A stretch of DNA of 40,222 bases from a virus. Both the position numbers and the translations under genes were made by a program. The notes under the pieces were generated by a model, which did not search any database, was not told where the DNA came from, and saw nothing but the letters and a program-made list of their open reading frames with translations. The stretch covers positions 1 through 40,222 of IMG/VR virus record IMGVR_UViG_3300049855_000248. One strand, given 5' to 3'. Positions 1 through 8,242 of this stretch are shown here, one piece after another (positions within the stretch are counted from its first letter, which is position 1; each line of letters starts with the position of its first letter).

Positions 1-717
1 CTCTAATATCATTGATATGGGCAAATAAATATCACCAATATTTATATCTAAAAAATTCTGGGTAGTATTATTAGGAGATACTATAATTGTTCCTCCTCCC
101 GGACGCCTTACTATAATTTTTATTTCATATGCAGTTTGTGGAATAAAAGAAGGGAACAAACTTAATAAGGTTGGGAAAGCACTAGCTCCCGATGCCATAA
201 CTGGAAATGTAACAGGATTAACTCCAGATACGTATTGTATTTTATTGCCATATTGAATATAGCGAAGAAAATTTGATCCCGCGTTATTGCGCACCCACCC
301 AACTCGTACTTTATAAGTATAACCCACCGGCATAGTTGGCGATGTTGCGGATGTAGACAATAGACTTGATACCGTACTCCCATTATAGATAACCCAGATA
401 CTATACCACGTATTGGCCGCCTCCGTGCCAGTATCAAGCCCGTTGACTCCTGATAGCGTGATGTTAAATGATGAATTTACAAAAGGAGTCAAATATACTA
501 CGTTATTAAGGCCCTCCCTAAGAATAAGGCCGGATGCCGTTATATTGCCTATTGTATCACCATATACAGAAATCTTTAGATTAGAATAGCTATTGCCCAT
601 CCCATAACCTACCCCTCGTACGATACCAGAACTGTCACGAGCCAACATTGTGGAGTTCTGTAAAGAAACCTGCGTATCTATTCCATTATCTCTAACTATG
701 GGATCTCTATTAGCCAT
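1..717 (-). CDS. Tail fibre / receptor-binding protein, C-terminus cut off by window edge
   Basis: The frame is open from ATG at 717 to base 1 (239 codons, no stop), so the 3' end is missing. Residues around 90-150 (GLDTGTEAANTWYSIW, then STVSSLLSTSATSPTMPVGY) closely match the C-terminal half of the fibre encoded at 2054-3541, so the two are paralogous distal fibre domains. It is the last gene of the late operon, the usual place for host-range proteins. The paralog continues about 25-30 residues beyond the point where this one is cut, so only a short end is lost. The fibre role is inferred from paralogy and position; no enzymatic motif is seen. Confidence 0.75.
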   Translation of the reverse strand, partial: MANRDPIVRDNGIDTQVSLQNSTMLARDSSGIVRGVGYGMGNSYSNLKISVYGDTIGNITASGLILREGLNNVVYLTPFVNSSFNITLSGVNGLDTGTEAANTWYSIWVIYNGSTVSSLLSTSATSPTMPVGYTYKVRVGWVRNNAGSNFLRYIQYGNKIQYVSGVNPVTFPVMASGASAFPTLLSLFPSFIPQTAYEIKIIVRRPGGGTIIVSPNNTTQNFLDINIGDIYLPISMILE

Positions 718-724
718 GAATTAC

Positions 725-1228
725 CTAAGCAAGAACAGTTATGGGTTGTGGTTCAAAACTAATTTCAGTTGCTGAAATTGCTGTTCCAATCTGTTGCGAG
801 ATTACACCCGTACCAGAAGGTGCCGTTGCGGTTGCTGCGCCAGATACCCCTAGAAACATTAATGATCCAGCAGTTAATCCAGATAATCCGGTTATAGTAC
901 CTTTAAAATATACACTGGCAGCGGCGGGGCTGGTAGTTCCTGCTAAAACAAATCCGACCGCTCTACGAGTATTTGAATTATCTGCCTTCCTAGCCGTTGA
1001 AGTTCCGGCATTGTCATATATATTTACAAGATCACCGGCCGAAAGATTCTCACTTGTAACAACACTCTTTACGTCTGGTCCAACTCCGACAGGCATCACC
1101 GAATTACTCAATTTGCCAGAGGGATCAAGTGCCGGTATTTCTCCAGCATTAGCTGCGCCACCGCTAATAACCGTTGCTTCCACTTCTGTTTGAATGCCAT
1201 TTTGTAATGAAATATATTTGTCTGCCAT
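725..1228 (-). CDS. Virion surface or tail-tip protein, unknown function
   Basis: This 167-residue protein is rich in Gly, Ala, Ser and Thr. Its N-terminus (MADKYISLQNG, then GEIPALDPSGKLSNSVMPVGVG) resembles linker segments found in phage tail and adhesin-type proteins. The C-terminal part (SAGDLVNIYDNAG, RRAVGFVLAG, VYFKGTITGL) has the short beta-strand pattern of DUF2190-like capsid cement folds. AAAGG lies upstream of the ATG. It sits between fibre genes in the late operon, so it is probably a structural accessory of the fibre or baseplate. A precise role cannot be assigned. Confidence 0.65.
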   Translation of the reverse strand: MADKYISLQNGIQTEVEATVISGGAANAGEIPALDPSGKLSNSVMPVGVGPDVKSVVTSENLSAGDLVNIYDNAGTSTARKADNSNTRRAVGFVLAGTTSPAAASVYFKGTITGLSGLTAGSLMFLGVSGAATATAPSGTGVISQQIGTAISATEISFEPQPITVLA

Positions 1229-1242
1229 AATAAAACCTTTGA

Positions 1243-1674
1243 TTAAGTTGTAAGCACCGGTTCTCCAGCGCGAATAAAGATTGTTGTTGATGAAATGATG
1301 TGTCCTATACGGGCAACTACTGCCCCAGTAGGAACGCCTTGAACTATAGTACCATTAGCACCAAGAAACAAGTGTAATTCACCATTAATATTCCAGTTCC
1401 AGCCGTTATCACTAAGTATCCCGAATGTCTGCACATTAACCGCAACATCGGCGGTAACTGATTGTGTTGTTACACCCAATAGAGAGATTGCGGTATTAGG
1501 TATGTCTTTGTCTGCATATAGTACTTTGCTAGTAATAGGATCAATATGAACAATCCGCAATGCGCTCAAAACCTGCCCCGCAATAGCGTTAACTGTATTG
1601 CCCGCCGGCCCCTGCAAGCCCATGGCGGATATAACAGCGGACGGCCCGCCCGTATTTATGATCTCAATTAACAT
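1243..1674 (-). CDS. Small structural protein with a collagen-like Gly-X-Y patch
   Basis: This 143-residue protein begins MLIEIINTGG and carries a short collagen-like stretch (GLQGPAG) near residues 19-25. The rest is beta-rich (FGILSDNGWNWNINGELHLF, GAVVARIGHII). Such short Gly-X-Y linkers are common in phage fibre and tail-tip proteins. The first codons overlap the end of the upstream gene by a few bases, so translation is probably coupled. A trimeric fibre accessory is plausible but unproven. Confidence 0.65.
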   Translation of the reverse strand: MLIEIINTGGPSAVISAMGLQGPAGNTVNAIAGQVLSALRIVHIDPITSKVLYADKDIPNTAISLLGVTTQSVTADVAVNVQTFGILSDNGWNWNINGELHLFLGANGTIVQGVPTGAVVARIGHIISSTTIFIRAGEPVLTT

Positions 1675-2045
1675 GGCGCCTCATCCGTTATGGTTATGTC
1701 GCCAGAAAATGATTGTCCTGTGCCAGCTGGTGATGTTATGCGTAGATAATAAGGATATTTACCAAGTGGAAGCGCCATCGTTTCAACAGAAGTTATATCG
1801 ATTGTGATGGTTCCGGTTATCCCACCAAGTGCAAGTTTACCGTTGACTATCGTGCAACTAATAATAGTAGTATTATTGGAGTTGTACACTCTAAATTCGC
1901 CAGCATTGTAGCTACTTATGTTCATTGGCGTCCCGTCATCATTCTTCATAATAGCAACTTTATGGACAGTAAGGCCCCTGTACAAAGTGAAGTCCACTTC
2001 CTGCCCCCTAGCTTCTGCTGTCATGCCATCAAATACTGTTGCCAT
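1668..2045 (-). CDS. Beta-sandwich baseplate/fibre-associated protein
   Basis: This 125-residue protein (MATVFDGMTAEARGQEVDF...) reads as alternating beta strands. Its N-terminal FTLYRGLTVHKVAIMKNDDG and C-terminal SGDITITDE are typical of BppU-like upper baseplate or Ig-like phage domains. It lies immediately downstream of the long fibre gene (8-base gap) and overlaps the next gene slightly. A structural role between fibre and baseplate is inferred from fold pattern and position. Confidence 0.6.
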   Translation of the reverse strand: MATVFDGMTAEARGQEVDFTLYRGLTVHKVAIMKNDDGTPMNISSYNAGEFRVYNSNNTTIISCTIVNGKLALGGITGTITIDITSVETMALPLGKYPYYLRITSPAGTGQSFSGDITITDEAPC

Positions 2046-2053
2046 GTATCATC

Positions 2054-3541
2054 CTATAAATTATCTGTCCATCCGTAGACTGCAATACTCGAGCTGGCAC
2101 CAGTGCCGTGCCAATAAATATTTGTGCTTTCAAGCACCATCTCAACAACTTGGCAATTTGGATTGGCAATAAGTGCCATTATGAAACCATGTGTTTCTAT
2201 AGTTGTATCACCCCATCCTATATCGTTTGGCATCACGTGTGTATTACTAAAATTAGCGTTAGAATATATGACTTGTATTTTATAAGCGGTGGGTGGGACA
2301 TAGTTTGCTACTGCTACGGGAACAATCGACCCACTATTACCACTTCCCATAATAATTTTATTGACAGGATTTGTACCACAAACATAAACCGCTTCATTAC
2401 CATACTGTAGGCTGCGATAAAGATTAGAGGAACCGTTATTTCTTATTGCGCCAACCCTTGCTTTATAAGTATACCCAACTGGCATAGTTGGCGATGTTGC
2501 GGATGTAGATAATAGACTTGATACGGTGCTGCCGTTATAAATGATCCAGACATTATACCACGTATCGGCCGCCTCTGATCCCGTATCAAGACCACCAGCT
2601 CCGGATGTTGTAATATTATTAGAAACGTTAACAGCATTTGCCACATAAACAAGACCGCTACCATTTGAAAGTGCTATCTGATTAATTGTAATGGTAGTAT
2701 TCGTATCACTTGTTACTTGAATTTTAAGCCCAGATGCGCCAGCGGCATATCCTCCTGTAAAAGCATTTGCAACATTGCCAGCTATCTTTTGAATAGCTCC
2801 TAAAATGGAATCGCTAGGACTAACCACTCCTGCGCCAGCAGTATATCCAGTTAAGACTTTGCTGATTACTGCGCTGTTTGTAAGTGTGGTTACGCCATCA
2901 ATTCCAGACGTAGCCTCTCCTGTTAAGGACATAATACCACTCGCGCCCGCAAGAAGGGAAAATGATAAATTTGTCACGCCAATATCAATGGGGGCTGCTG
3001 TTGTAAGTATCCAAGCGGTTGCGCCGTTGGTCGTGCCGAAAGCCACTGGAATTGTGGTGCCAGGTTCTACCTCATCCGTTCCGTCAAAATCTGTTGCACG
3101 CGTCCATGATCCGACCTGTTGTTCATATATACCATTTTCAGAAGCAGTGCTTTGGTTCTTAACAAGAATGCGCTGGCCAGCTATACCGGTTCCGCCATCA
3201 ATATTTTGCAACCCCGACAAAGTAATATTTGCCGTAGTGGCGTATTCTACAGGATCTTTAAAAGCAAATTCTTTGTTTGCCAGTTGCTGTATAAGCAGTT
3301 GCAAGTTCGTCTTAAGAGTTGCTGTATTATTGTCATCCAGAACATCCGCGCCCGTGATATCCTCTACAAGTTGCGTAAGTGCGTTGACAACAAAAGCGCT
3401 TTGCCGCATTGCTTTATTTACAAGTGCCGATCGTGCGATGCCGGGTTGATTTCCAAGGTTGCGCCGTGCATCCGCGCTATATTGGGCTTGTGTTAATATG
3501 TTTGTAGCGGTATCGCCAAACTTCAATATTTCATTAACCAT
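2054..3541 (-). CDS. Long tail fibre protein
   Basis: This 495-residue protein begins MVNEILKFGDTATNILTQAQ, a form typical of phage tail fibres that bind the baseplate through the N-terminus. Residues 30-100 are helical. Residues 100-200 contain LVKNQSTASENGIYE and TRATDFDGTDEVEPG, a module common in tail fibres. The C-terminal third has the GLDTGSEAADTWYNVW domain shared with the gene at 1-717 and ends in IYWHG...IAVYGWTDNL, a receptor-binding type tip. It follows DUF2612 in the late operon, the usual fibre position. Fibre assignment is firm; the receptor is unknown. Confidence 0.85.
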   Translation of the reverse strand: MVNEILKFGDTATNILTQAQYSADARRNLGNQPGIARSALVNKAMRQSAFVVNALTQLVEDITGADVLDDNNTATLKTNLQLLIQQLANKEFAFKDPVEYATTANITLSGLQNIDGGTGIAGQRILVKNQSTASENGIYEQQVGSWTRATDFDGTDEVEPGTTIPVAFGTTNGATAWILTTAAPIDIGVTNLSFSLLAGASGIMSLTGEATSGIDGVTTLTNSAVISKVLTGYTAGAGVVSPSDSILGAIQKIAGNVANAFTGGYAAGASGLKIQVTSDTNTTITINQIALSNGSGLVYVANAVNVSNNITTSGAGGLDTGSEAADTWYNVWIIYNGSTVSSLLSTSATSPTMPVGYTYKARVGAIRNNGSSNLYRSLQYGNEAVYVCGTNPVNKIIMGSGNSGSIVPVAVANYVPPTAYKIQVIYSNANFSNTHVMPNDIGWGDTTIETHGFIMALIANPNCQVVEMVLESTNIYWHGTGASSSIAVYGWTDNL

Positions 3542-3556
3542 AAAAAAATCCTCTTA

Positions 3557-4231
3557 TTAAGGTGTTATTTCTTCTGCCCACGATCCTATATCCCATCCAT
3601 TAACTCCAATGCCTTCAGAATCCCATGCGAATAAAGGTGTATTTGGTGCGCTTATAGCATAGTAGCTAATACCTACGCCTTCTGGTTTAAGTGATATATA
3701 CCCTCCTGTCAATAGCGCAAGATAAACGGGCGTTAGTAGATTGCCGGCAATACCAACAATCATCGACATATCTTGATTGTCCTGTATTACAATAGTGCTA
3801 TCTGGAAACAATGTTTGCCATATTTCGTATGCTCTTGGTATGCTTCCATCCCAATGGTTGGCTGCAATTTTACCCTTTATCACGATCCTATATAAATCAT
3901 CGTTAAGGGAAATAAGCCCTGTATCAGGATCAAACTCACCCTGCCAGACTCCTGAATCCCACCCGTCCGCATCGGTGTCATCCCAAGTGAAATAATAACC
4001 CACTAGGGGAATAGAGATTTGCCTACTAATACCCACCCACTCGCCAACAATATCAAGCTGTTTACCAATGGCCAAATCGACATCAAAGTATTCTGGCATC
4101 TTACAAATAAGGTCTTGAACCTTTACCATAGGTTCAATTATCGCGCGCAACGTACTCTCAAACTTAGGTTTCTGCCTATGTTCTGATGTAACTAACGCCA
4201 AATAATCATCAATAGTATTTATAGTTGCCAT
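3557..4231 (-). CDS. Baseplate protein, DUF2612 family
   Basis: The 224-residue product has the DUF2612 hallmark order. An N-terminal helix (INTIDDYLALVTSEHRQKPK) is followed by DVDLAIGKQLDIVGEWVGIS, then WDDTDADGWDSGVW and DDLYRIVIKGKIAANHWDG. In contractile-tailed phages this family follows baseplate J and links the wedge to the fibres, comparable in position to P2 gpI. Here it lies one base from the gpJ-like gene and just before the long fibre gene, which supports that role. Confidence 0.88.
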   Translation of the reverse strand: MATINTIDDYLALVTSEHRQKPKFESTLRAIIEPMVKVQDLICKMPEYFDVDLAIGKQLDIVGEWVGISRQISIPLVGYYFTWDDTDADGWDSGVWQGEFDPDTGLISLNDDLYRIVIKGKIAANHWDGSIPRAYEIWQTLFPDSTIVIQDNQDMSMIVGIAGNLLTPVYLALLTGGYISLKPEGVGISYYAISAPNTPLFAWDSEGIGVNGWDIGSWAEEITP

Positions 4232-4232
4232 G

Positions 4233-5408
4233 CTATACCACTATTAGGGTTATATCAGCAACAGAGCACTCAGCCGCTTCAGTGAAGACCAAATTAATAT
4301 TACTAGTACCGAAAGGATCAGCTAACTTAGCCAAGCGGATTAGTGTAACGTTAAACGTCTCTCCAATTTGTGAATTAGAAAGATTAGCCGGCACATAAAG
4401 CCTCGTTAAATACACATCGTCACCAATATCAAGGGTGTTAATATAGTCGGCCACAGCTTGCTTTATGGCGTCGCCTGTTGAACTTATATAGCCAGCCAAT
4501 GCGTCAATAGTTACTTCCACCTTTATCGCAACATTCGTAGGCCGGAAAAAGTTGATAACATTGGGCACGCCGTATTGATCAATCACTGTATAATTGGTGG
4601 TTCCATAGGTTGGAGTTCCGGGCGTTTTATGTACTGCAATAGCTGTTGCAATATCCGCAACGGTTCCACCTTCCGCAATGATAGCTATGTTATGGGCTGG
4701 TATTCCATCGGCATCAGTGAAATTAGAATCGTTCTCATATCCTTTATACCTTGTCACCCCGTAGACACTTGCAACCGCTCCGACTGTGCCTTCAATCACT
4801 GATTTCGATGGTATAGCAACCGATATCGTTTGCCTCTGCCGTAGTTCAAAATCTGTTTCGACAGGAACTCCTTCAACTGCCGCAAGAACATTGGTAACAG
4901 TTTGCCAACCTAGGGTTGGGGTTGCAATTTTATTAATCTCGCCCGCGCCCGCGCGTATAGCCCCTATTTCTGCTGCCGTGGCGGTGACGATAATATCGCC
5001 ACTGATAGGAATCGTTACACTTACGGGAAGGTTCCATTTCTGCCCCAAGATATCTTCGGCTTGTCCATTTAATATAATAGTACCCTGTTGCCCAACAATC
5101 GTTAAGTCGGCAGTGGAATAGGTGGCATCTCTTCTTGTTATACCATTAATCTTAACATTTCTTGAAAGGCCAGTACCTTGCGCAGTAGAGGGAGAAAATG
5201 AATTATAAACCGATGCCCCAAATGACATCGTATCATATGTGGCCTGTGAGAAGATAGCTACAAGCTGCCCGTCCTGACTATCTGGCTCTATATAAATATC
5301 ATTGCCATAAATAGAGCGGAAATTATTCTGTTGCTCAGCAAGTACCGTAGGATAATCTGGGAAATGATAACCAGTTGCATCAATGTAAACAAGATCAGCA
5401 ATAGCCAT
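4233..5408 (-). CDS. Baseplate wedge protein, gpJ family
   Basis: This 391-residue protein has the Baseplate_J layout. The N-terminal region reads YHFPDYPTVLAEQQNNFRSI then YGNDIYIEPDSQDGQLVAIF. A central domain includes AAVEGVPVETDFELRQRQ, and the C-terminal part includes TPGTPTYGTTNYTVIDQYG. GpJ-type proteins form the baseplate wedge around the hub. The gene overlaps the stop of the gp25/W-like gene upstream and is followed by DUF2612, the conserved order of simple myophage baseplates. Length fits the family. Confidence 0.92.
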   Translation of the reverse strand: MAIADLVYIDATGYHFPDYPTVLAEQQNNFRSIYGNDIYIEPDSQDGQLVAIFSQATYDTMSFGASVYNSFSPSTAQGTGLSRNVKINGITRRDATYSTADLTIVGQQGTIILNGQAEDILGQKWNLPVSVTIPISGDIIVTATAAEIGAIRAGAGEINKIATPTLGWQTVTNVLAAVEGVPVETDFELRQRQTISVAIPSKSVIEGTVGAVASVYGVTRYKGYENDSNFTDADGIPAHNIAIIAEGGTVADIATAIAVHKTPGTPTYGTTNYTVIDQYGVPNVINFFRPTNVAIKVEVTIDALAGYISSTGDAIKQAVADYINTLDIGDDVYLTRLYVPANLSNSQIGETFNVTLIRLAKLADPFGTSNINLVFTEAAECSVADITLIVV

Positions 5409-5761
5409 TACAGGACTCCATTAATAGTTGTTTCACCAAAGGCCGTTGTTATGGTGGCCCTTATCTCAAAATTTCTTGTATCTGGATCAAAAGTACTTTC
5501 GTATTCATTGATTGCCGTCACTCCCCTTGTCTCGATTATTCTTTGTCTTATTTCGAGATCAACACTATCTTTAGTATGCTTTCCTAATATACCTACATTA
5601 TATGGTGTGCCTTCCTCTACATCTAAGAACCACTCACCAAGCCATAATTTAAGACGGGTAAGCACAGCCTGCGCGGCTGTTTCTGGTGTATCAAATAAGA
5701 AGTCATCGGCACTATGCCCAAAAGTCATATCACCATTCTCGTCAAGTTTACGGTATCTCAT
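5408..5761 (-). CDS. Baseplate wedge protein, gp25/gpW-like
   Basis: This 117-residue protein matches the small gp25/P2 gpW-type wedge proteins. Its recognisable core is AAQAVLTRLKLWLGEWFLDVEEGTPYNVGILG followed by IRQRIIETRGVTAINEYE and a C-terminal beta region. It lies between the spike and gpJ-like genes, the expected place, and abuts both with overlapping start and stop codons. In the family it connects the wedge to the sheath and tube. The family call rests on pattern and gene order. Confidence 0.82.
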   Translation of the reverse strand: MRYRKLDENGDMTFGHSADDFLFDTPETAAQAVLTRLKLWLGEWFLDVEEGTPYNVGILGKHTKDSVDLEIRQRIIETRGVTAINEYESTFDPDTRNFEIRATITTAFGETTINGVL

Positions 5762-6417
5762 TAATTGGGCGCTCCTGTATTACCACCACCATTCTGGACA
5801 CCAGAATGTGTATGTGTCTTTAAACTTATTGTACCAGCAAGTGAGTCTCCTGCAACATTTAAATCGCCCGTCATTTCAACAAGGGGGGCGTCAAGTATTA
5901 TCTTACTACCTGATTTTAACTTTATCTCGCCAGAGGCGTTAATCTCAATAAATGCGGCCCCTGCATTGTTGCGCAACTGGACGCTATTGCTACTAATATT
6001 TGCAATCTTTGTGGCTTGGCTTTTGATGCCGGCTATTGCGAAACCATCAGATAAATCATGCATTCTTGCTTCTGCTTGTTTGCCTATTCCGCCACTCTGC
6101 CACCAAGTATCAATACACCTTGACGCAAATATGACGAGCACTTCATCGCCATCCTCTATTGGGAAGGTAAGGCTAAAACCACCAGCAGAAGGGAATACTA
6201 TAGGAACGTCAACAAGTACTGGAAGGTTAACATTCGCTACATTTCCATTCTCATCACTTACCGCACCTTGTATAGCAGGCTGCGCTGATATAGTATTGGC
6301 CTCAAGATTAACTGCACTTACAATACATGGTAAAGCAGTCCATATTGAGGCCGCCCTGTCATCCATAGCAAGCCTCAGTGACTCCTCGCTATCGTTTAAA
6401 TATTCCCTTCTATCCAT
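5761..6417 (-). CDS. Baseplate central spike protein, Gp138 N-terminal (OB-fold) type
   Basis: I place the start at ATG 6417 because GGGTGG lies just upstream; a TTG at 6429 is the alternative. The 218-residue protein has an N-terminal Gp138/gpV-like OB domain (LPCIVSAVNLEANTISAQPA, VLVDVPIVFPSAGG, IEDGDEVLVIFASRCIDTWW). A repetitive beta region follows, and the C-terminal tip reads KTHTHSGVQNGGGNTGAPN. The closely spaced histidines recall the metal-binding HxH apex of P2 gpV-type spikes. It would form the membrane-puncturing trimer under the hub. Confidence 0.88.
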   Translation of the reverse strand: MDRREYLNDSEESLRLAMDDRAASIWTALPCIVSAVNLEANTISAQPAIQGAVSDENGNVANVNLPVLVDVPIVFPSAGGFSLTFPIEDGDEVLVIFASRCIDTWWQSGGIGKQAEARMHDLSDGFAIAGIKSQATKIANISSNSVQLRNNAGAAFIEINASGEIKLKSGSKIILDAPLVEMTGDLNVAGDSLAGTISLKTHTHSGVQNGGGNTGAPN

Positions 6418-6432
6418 ATAACCACCCAATCT

Positions 6433-7350
6433 TTATGTTTTCTTAACACTCTTCTTCGGCGGCTGTGTCGCATCTACGTCAAGACATACAATGTTACTAT
6501 ACCATTCGTTTGCATGTGTATCTCCAACGTGTTCCACCGCTAATAGTCTATAGAACCCATCCGCCGCCGTTGCGGTTAGATTCTTTTTCTTCCCATCGCC
6601 CTCATCAGTTTGTTTCTGCTCTGTCACATCTTCTTCGTTTATCTTTACTTTGCTGGCGATCTTAAGCATGGGGTTAAGTAGGCATTTTGCCTTAATACCT
6701 TCCGTTGTTTGTTCGGCACTACCTATAAGTCCGCTTGAACTATTAAGGACAACCGCTTGATTTGGAAGCACTTCTGTCAAGCTAACAAATTGAACCTTCC
6801 CGTCTTGTATACTCCATGTTGTGCCTGTTGTTTTTGCCGATTGCCTTAAATAATCTCTACTCATTCCATACATGACTTTACCGCGCGCTAACTTTTCCGT
6901 TCCAAGGGAAGGAATATTGCCCGTCGATATACCGTTATTCTTCATATTGTTAATCGCAGCGTTTACTTGATCGTTCTGCGTGGAACCTGCGGCAAGCGTT
7001 GTATTTGTGATAGAGTAGTTGTAGGCCTTATCACCATCACCGGCATAAATCATAATGAAGGAATCAACACCATTTTCCTTTCCTTTAGATATGCGCTTGA
7101 CATTCCCTTTAAAAATAAGCGCAATATTTTCCTCGTAACCCGCCTCTAAAGTGACTTGTGTAAATTCCTTCTTAATACGATTCGCCGTATCGTCTGCAAG
7201 ATTCCATACCTGTATTTCTGCCGCGTTTGGTGTTTGCGCATCCGTTTTCTTGACACTAAACTTGATGCGTAGATTCGACAGGTCAAGACCATTCCCTGCA
7301 TCATCCGCTATAATTAGCCTGCATTTCCTTAAATATTGACGGGCGCTCAT
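6433..7350 (-). CDS. Baseplate hub protein (gp27/gp44-like)
   Basis: This 305-residue protein begins MSARQYLRKCRLIIADDAGN and continues LRIKFSVKKTDAQTPNAAEI and VWNLADDTANRIKKEFTQV, a signature of hub proteins in simple myophages. It encodes beta domains that form the trimeric hub on which the spike sits. The C-terminal part includes a Lys-rich segment (KQTDEGDGKKKNLTATA) and DGFYRLLAVEHVGDTHANEW. The gene lies between the baseplate plug and spike genes, overlapping the plug gene by 4 bases. Confidence 0.85.
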   Translation of the reverse strand: MSARQYLRKCRLIIADDAGNGLDLSNLRIKFSVKKTDAQTPNAAEIQVWNLADDTANRIKKEFTQVTLEAGYEENIALIFKGNVKRISKGKENGVDSFIMIYAGDGDKAYNYSITNTTLAAGSTQNDQVNAAINNMKNNGISTGNIPSLGTEKLARGKVMYGMSRDYLRQSAKTTGTTWSIQDGKVQFVSLTEVLPNQAVVLNSSSGLIGSAEQTTEGIKAKCLLNPMLKIASKVKINEEDVTEQKQTDEGDGKKKNLTATAADGFYRLLAVEHVGDTHANEWYSNIVCLDVDATQPPKKSVKKT

Positions 7351-7670
7351 TGGGCCTCCTCCGTCACAAAATAAAGGAAAGATTCAACACCAAGGTTATC
7401 AAGCGTTGGCACAGCAGTTTCATCACTATTAGTTAACACTACAAGCGATCCACCAATGCCAAGATATTCATATTGGCCAAGAAGATCGACTCCTGTCACA
7501 AGGGGGGTATTATGCAATATTGGCTGGTTTGTTATGGAGTCATCTATATCAATAAACCACCCGCCTTCAATGGCATCGTTCCATCTACAAGTTACAATGT
7601 ATTCTTTCCCTACTAATTCGATAGTGAGGCGTTGCGGTATATTGGAGAGTGGAATTGTATAAACTGCCAT
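7347..7670 (-). CDS. Baseplate plug protein, DUF6983-like
   Basis: This 107-residue protein (MAVYTIPLSNIPQRLTIELVG, WNDAIEGGWFIDIDD, YLGIGGSLVVLTNS, YFVTEEAQ) matches the small plug-type baseplate proteins described for minimal myophages such as cyanophage Pam3. In those particles the plug occupies the hub near the tape-measure end. It overlaps the hub gene by 4 bases and touches the Dit-like gene. The family call is from recalled sequence pattern and gene order. Confidence 0.78.
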   Translation of the reverse strand: MAVYTIPLSNIPQRLTIELVGKEYIVTCRWNDAIEGGWFIDIDDSITNQPILHNTPLVTGVDLLGQYEYLGIGGSLVVLTNSDETAVPTLDNLGVESFLYFVTEEAQ

Positions 7671-8242
7671 TAACTACCTCTCACTATTTTTCTGCCAGTC
7701 ATATTACTCAATGAGCTATCGTCTTTTGCTGATATAGTACTAGTCTTATCAACAGCTTTCTTAACGCCAACATTCTGCGTCGCTCCTGTTTTTGCTGGCG
7801 TCTTCTGCCTTGCACGTGGTGGTACAGTCGTGACCTCAACATCCACAATATTTATTTCTGTTAAAGTTGCCGTAATAGATAAGCAGTTTTCAGTTGATGA
7901 ATCAGTAGTTTGCGACAAACTCTTGAATAACATGTTCTTGTATTTTCTTTTTCCTGTTACAACGTCGAAAGGCTCCCTTGACGCCTGCAACTCTAATAAA
8001 TCTTTGTAAGTTTCTGTTAGTGGTTTCGTGTTACTATCCCACATAGCGCGTATGGTAACTTCTGAAGGATTCTTATACGCATGATCGCTAACATCAGCAC
8101 CATTTTGCACCGGATGTTTTGTTATCTCAAGTGTATCCTCTGCGCTTTCCTCAATTGTTACGGTTGCCTCTATACCTCCAATGCTACGTCTTGGCCTTAT
8201 AAGTACTGAAGTAAACGGCGCTGATAAGAAGTTGAATGTCAT
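7670..8242 (-). CDS. Dit-like distal tail / baseplate ring protein
   Basis: The 190-residue product has an N-terminal beta domain of the Dit-like phage tail type. Its core reads IEATVTIEESAEDTLEITKH, DVSDHAYKNPSEVTIRAMW, ELQASREPFDVVTGKRKYKN and a closing ITATLTEINIVDVEV. The C-terminal 50 residues are low-complexity and basic (PPRARQKTPAKTG). Proteins of this type cap the tube end and join it to the hub. It directly follows the tape-measure gene, overlapping by 4 bases, as expected. Confidence 0.82.
   Translation of the reverse strand: MTFNFLSAPFTSVLIRPRRSIGGIEATVTIEESAEDTLEITKHPVQNGADVSDHAYKNPSEVTIRAMWDSNTKPLTETYKDLLELQASREPFDVVTGKRKYKNMLFKSLSQTTDSSTENCLSITATLTEINIVDVEVTTVPPRARQKTPAKTGATQNVGVKKAVDKTSTISAKDDSSLSNMTGRKIVRGS

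Noticed and set aside
741-1193. Rightward 150-codon reading frame opposite the structural gene
   Set aside because: It is the antisense of a well-supported late gene with a ribosome site, lacks its own site and shows low-complexity shadow composition. Similar rightward frames at 2805-3449, 4786-5121, 5765-6421, 8747-9199, 15949-16686 and 19013-19543 are rejected for the same reason.
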